Part shown: piece after piece, positions 17,975 to 19,473 of the stretch
How the letters are laid out: every line of letters begins with the position of its first letter
Numbering within the stretch: position 1 is the stretch's first letter
Assembly (NCBI GenBank): GCA_024196135.1
Contig: JAMQCK010000591.1
Location: 1 to 19,473, forward strand
Origin: Pleurotus ostreatus/Saccharomyces cerevisiae fusant
Lineage: Eukaryota > Opisthokonta
Length of the DNA: 19,473 bases
Direction of reading: 5' to 3'
Position numbers and translations under genes: made by a program
Notes under the pieces: generated by a model
What the model was told of the DNA's origin: nothing
The model's input: the letters and a program-made list of their open reading frames with translations, nothing else
Database searches by the model: none

Positions 17975-18331
17975 GAGCGTACATGCTCGCCGGGAACCGT
18001 GGATCAATGCTAGTCAAGTATTTGCGCGCGGTAGCGGGCAGTTGCATTTGTTGAGGGGCCTCTGCGGAGCTATCGCCAGTGGACGCGCGGTCGTATGCGG
18101 TGCGGAGGTCCGCAATATGTATATCGTATCTCTTGAGCTCAATCGCCAGCCTTGTTTCCTATATGTGCAGGCGACACAGAGCATTTGCGACATACAACGG
18201 GGACGAACGCTCTGGCGGCGTTGCAAAATCGACCGAGAGTGTGCGCATGAATCCCGATATGACGTTACGGCCTTCCGCGTGCACTTACGTCACCAATTGA
18301 GCCTCCTTGCGCCTTATCAGAAACCATCAAG
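17975..18331. other. A3-B3 intergenic spacer with B3 promoter
   Basis: No gene is seen. It is shorter than the A2-B2 spacer and similar in length to A1-B1. TGACGTTA (18260-18267) and TACGTCAC (18286-18293, a half CRE in the reverse sense) lie 39-71 bases before the B3 ATG. The leader TCAGAAACCATCAAG is a variant of the B1/B2 leader. Confidence 0.5.
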
Positions 18332-19087
18332 ATGGACCGCACGTTCTACAGTCGTTGCAGGGCCGTCGTCGCTGCCTTCATCGCGGGCGATCACACAGTT
18401 CGGCTCAGTATGATCAAGAATTCCCTTGACCTCTTCTTGCTTTTTGCGCGCCACACTGCACCTCAGGACGACTTCTTGCGGGAGATGCTTGTCGCCGTTG
18501 CCTCGGGGATACAGGACCGTTACGCCAACGACGTCCATAACGCCGCCATCGTCTATCTTGCGGAGCGTCAGAACGGCTTCGAAGCGGCGGACCTGTCGCC
18601 CAGGAAAGCGGGAGAAGATGTGCATGATCACGGACGTCTGGAGGACGCAGAATTGATGGCGCACGCAGTCGGCTACCCTGTACACGAACTGAAAGATCTT
18701 TTCGTCGAGCTGGGAGTATGTGCTTGGTTGTATTCTGCCATGAGGCTCTGACCCAGTTTGCAGGTGCCCGAAAAGCCCGGATATCCGCCCGGCGTTGTTG
18801 GCGAGCGTGCCAACTGCCTGCAAGCCAGGGAATCTGCGTCGGACGAGCACGCGGGTGGTCCAACCTCCGCTGGCCCGCAGGCACGCCAGGCGGAGCATCC
18901 ACCCATCCACAACTTCTGCAGAGTCGTCATTGGACAATCGTCCGGCAATCGCACGCCATCGCCAAGCATCTCCGACCAAGAGAGAGAGTATGTTGAGGAC
19001 GGTGGCAGTGGGCTGGGACCCCGCCATGTTCCATACGCACGTACCCCAGTAAGTGCGCACGCCCATCGCCCTAACTATCTGTTATCC

Positions 19088-19104
19088 GTAAAGTCGGACT
19101 TTAC
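19088..19104. repeat. perfect inverted repeat at the B3 breakpoint
   Basis: GTAAAGTCGGACTTTAC consists of two 8-bp arms around a single G. Each arm equals the core of the downstream 20-bp satellite (GTAAAGTCG), once in each orientation, so this is a head-to-head junction of satellite units. It starts 39 bases after the B3 exon 2 donor. Confidence 0.8.
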
Positions 19105-19119
19105 AACCCTAACCCTAGG
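19105..19119 (-). repeat. interstitial telomere-like repeat, AACCCTAACCCTAGG
   Basis: Just over two units of CCCTAA, the complement of the TTAGGG repeat used by most filamentous fungi, directly follow the hairpin. The orientation is that of a left chromosome end, so it is not simply a new telomere capping B3 from the right. Confidence 0.6.
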
Positions 19120-19143
19120 CCGCATGTTTGTGTGGCTGTGTCA

Positions 19144-19473
19144 GTAAACTCGGGATGAGAAGTGTAAACTCGGACCCAAAAGTGTAATGTCGGGTACACC
19201 TTTTGTAAAGTCGTGCATGGAGATGTAAAGTCGGGTCAGGGGCTGTAAACTCGGACCTGCCCTTGTAAAGTCGGGCAGGGAGGTGTAAAGTCGTGCAGAG
19301 GGATGTAAAGTCGTGCAGACAGATGTAAACTCGTGCAGGGAGGTGTAAAGTCGGGTAGGGAGGTGTAAACTCGGGCAGGGAAGTGTAAACTCGGGTAGGC
19401 AGATGTAAACTCGTGCAGAGGGGTGTAAACTCGGGCAGGGAGGTGTAAACTCGGACCAAGCACTGTAAACTCG
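19144..19473. repeat. 20-bp tandem satellite array, running off the window
   Basis: About 17 units begin with GTAAA(C/G)TCG, at 19144, 19164, 19184, then 19205 and every 20 bases to 19465 (one 21-base step). The first nine bases are well conserved, and the rest of the unit drifts around GGCAGGGAGGT. Most units are in the same orientation. Homogeneity rises toward the right, as expected if the left end is the decaying edge. Open frames on the minus strand here are by-products of the 20-base period (three units give a 20-residue repeat) and are not genes. Confidence 0.9.

Larger units (their letters stand above)
18332..19147 (+). pseudogene. B3: zinc-cluster family protein, type B (copy 3), 3' end missing
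   Basis: Exon 1 (18332-18715, 384 nt as in B1 and B2) is intact and encodes the helical domain ending GYPVHELKDLFVELG. A 48-nt intron with a strong gtatgt donor, a CTGAC branch and gcag acceptor leads to exon 2 (18764-19048), whose linker aligns with B1/B2 through IHNFCRVVIG and YVEDGGSGLG. A good gtaagt donor at 19049 and a CTAAC branch follow, but the cysteine exon is absent. Instead the sequence runs into a hairpin, telomere-like repeats and the 20-bp array. If the 45-nt intron is spliced at 19093, as in B1/B2, the frame continues only to a stop at 19145-19147. The exons show no internal damage, so the loss looks recent. Alternatively the array was inserted in the intron and the last exon lies beyond the window. 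Confidence 0.8.

Noticed and set aside
952..19048. Mating-type or homeodomain locus
   Set aside because: The paired, variable nuclear proteins recall one, but there is no homeodomain signature (WF-x-N-x-R), the genes are not divergently transcribed, and no pheromone or receptor is present.
19115..19463. Minus-strand repeat protein (FTPPYPTLHLPARVY type) from the right-end array
   Set aside because: A stop-free 20-bp tandem repeat is open in several frames automatically. The three readings of the array give equivalent repeats, so it is satellite and not coding.
19144..19473. CRISPR-like array
   Set aside because: The units are contiguous 20-mers with a drifting tail and no unique spacers, and the rest of the window is eukaryotic.

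Overview
The window looks like nuclear DNA of a filamentous basidiomycete (Agaricomycetes; Polyporales is a guess from style only). It is GC-rich, and its genes are split by very short introns (mostly 45-61 nt) with GTRNGY-type donors and CTAAC/CTGAC-like branch sites. It also holds a fungal TET/JBP-type 2-oxoglutarate dioxygenase. No bacterial signals (Shine-Dalgarno, operons) were seen. The ends look subtelomeric: a RecQ-type helicase motif VI remnant lies at the left end (minus strand), and an interstitial (CCCTAA)2 stretch followed by a 20-bp satellite array lies at the right end.

Nine genes lie head-to-tail on the + strand. I named the families A, B, C, D and F for this report. The order is A1 (952-1902), B1 (2235-3268), C (3555-4717), D1 (5706-7521), F dioxygenase (8537-10384), A2 (11237-12188), B2 (12636-13672), D2 (14374-16179), A3 (17070-17974) and B3 (18332 onward, broken). 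The underlying pattern is an A-B-D module repeated two and a half times. Copy 1 carries the extra gene C, and the dioxygenase sits at the copy 1/copy 2 boundary. The third copy is cut inside B3 by a hairpin, telomere-like repeats and the satellite. Exon models were built by hand. They are supported mainly by paralogues keeping the same exon lengths and intron phases: A exon 1 is 348 nt in all three copies, A exon 3 is 97 nt in all three, B exon 1 is 384 nt in all three, and D has a 29-nt micro-exon plus an 85-nt exon in both copies.

A, B, C and D share one architecture. Each has an N-terminal helical domain, a variable linker, and then a last exon that starts exactly one residue before a six-cysteine cluster and continues into a predicted helical segment. 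The cluster spacing, C-x2-C-x6-C-x9-12-C-x2-C-x6-C, fits the Zn(II)2Cys6 (GAL4-type) zinc cluster, but it lies in the C-terminal half and I see no fungal transcription-factor middle domain. B has lost the sixth cysteine. D1 and D2 carry clear basic nuclear localisation signals. I do not recognise these as named genes. A reasonable inference is a lineage-specific, expanding family of nuclear zinc-cluster proteins that dimerise through the post-cluster helices.

The promoters share motifs. A TGACG core (perfect TGACGTCA in A1, A2 and B2) lies about 35-60 bp upstream of most start codons, including that of the dioxygenase. A CACGTG box lies 72-90 bp upstream of A1, A3, B2, C and D1. This suggests the array and the dioxygenase could be co-regulated; whether they act together is open.
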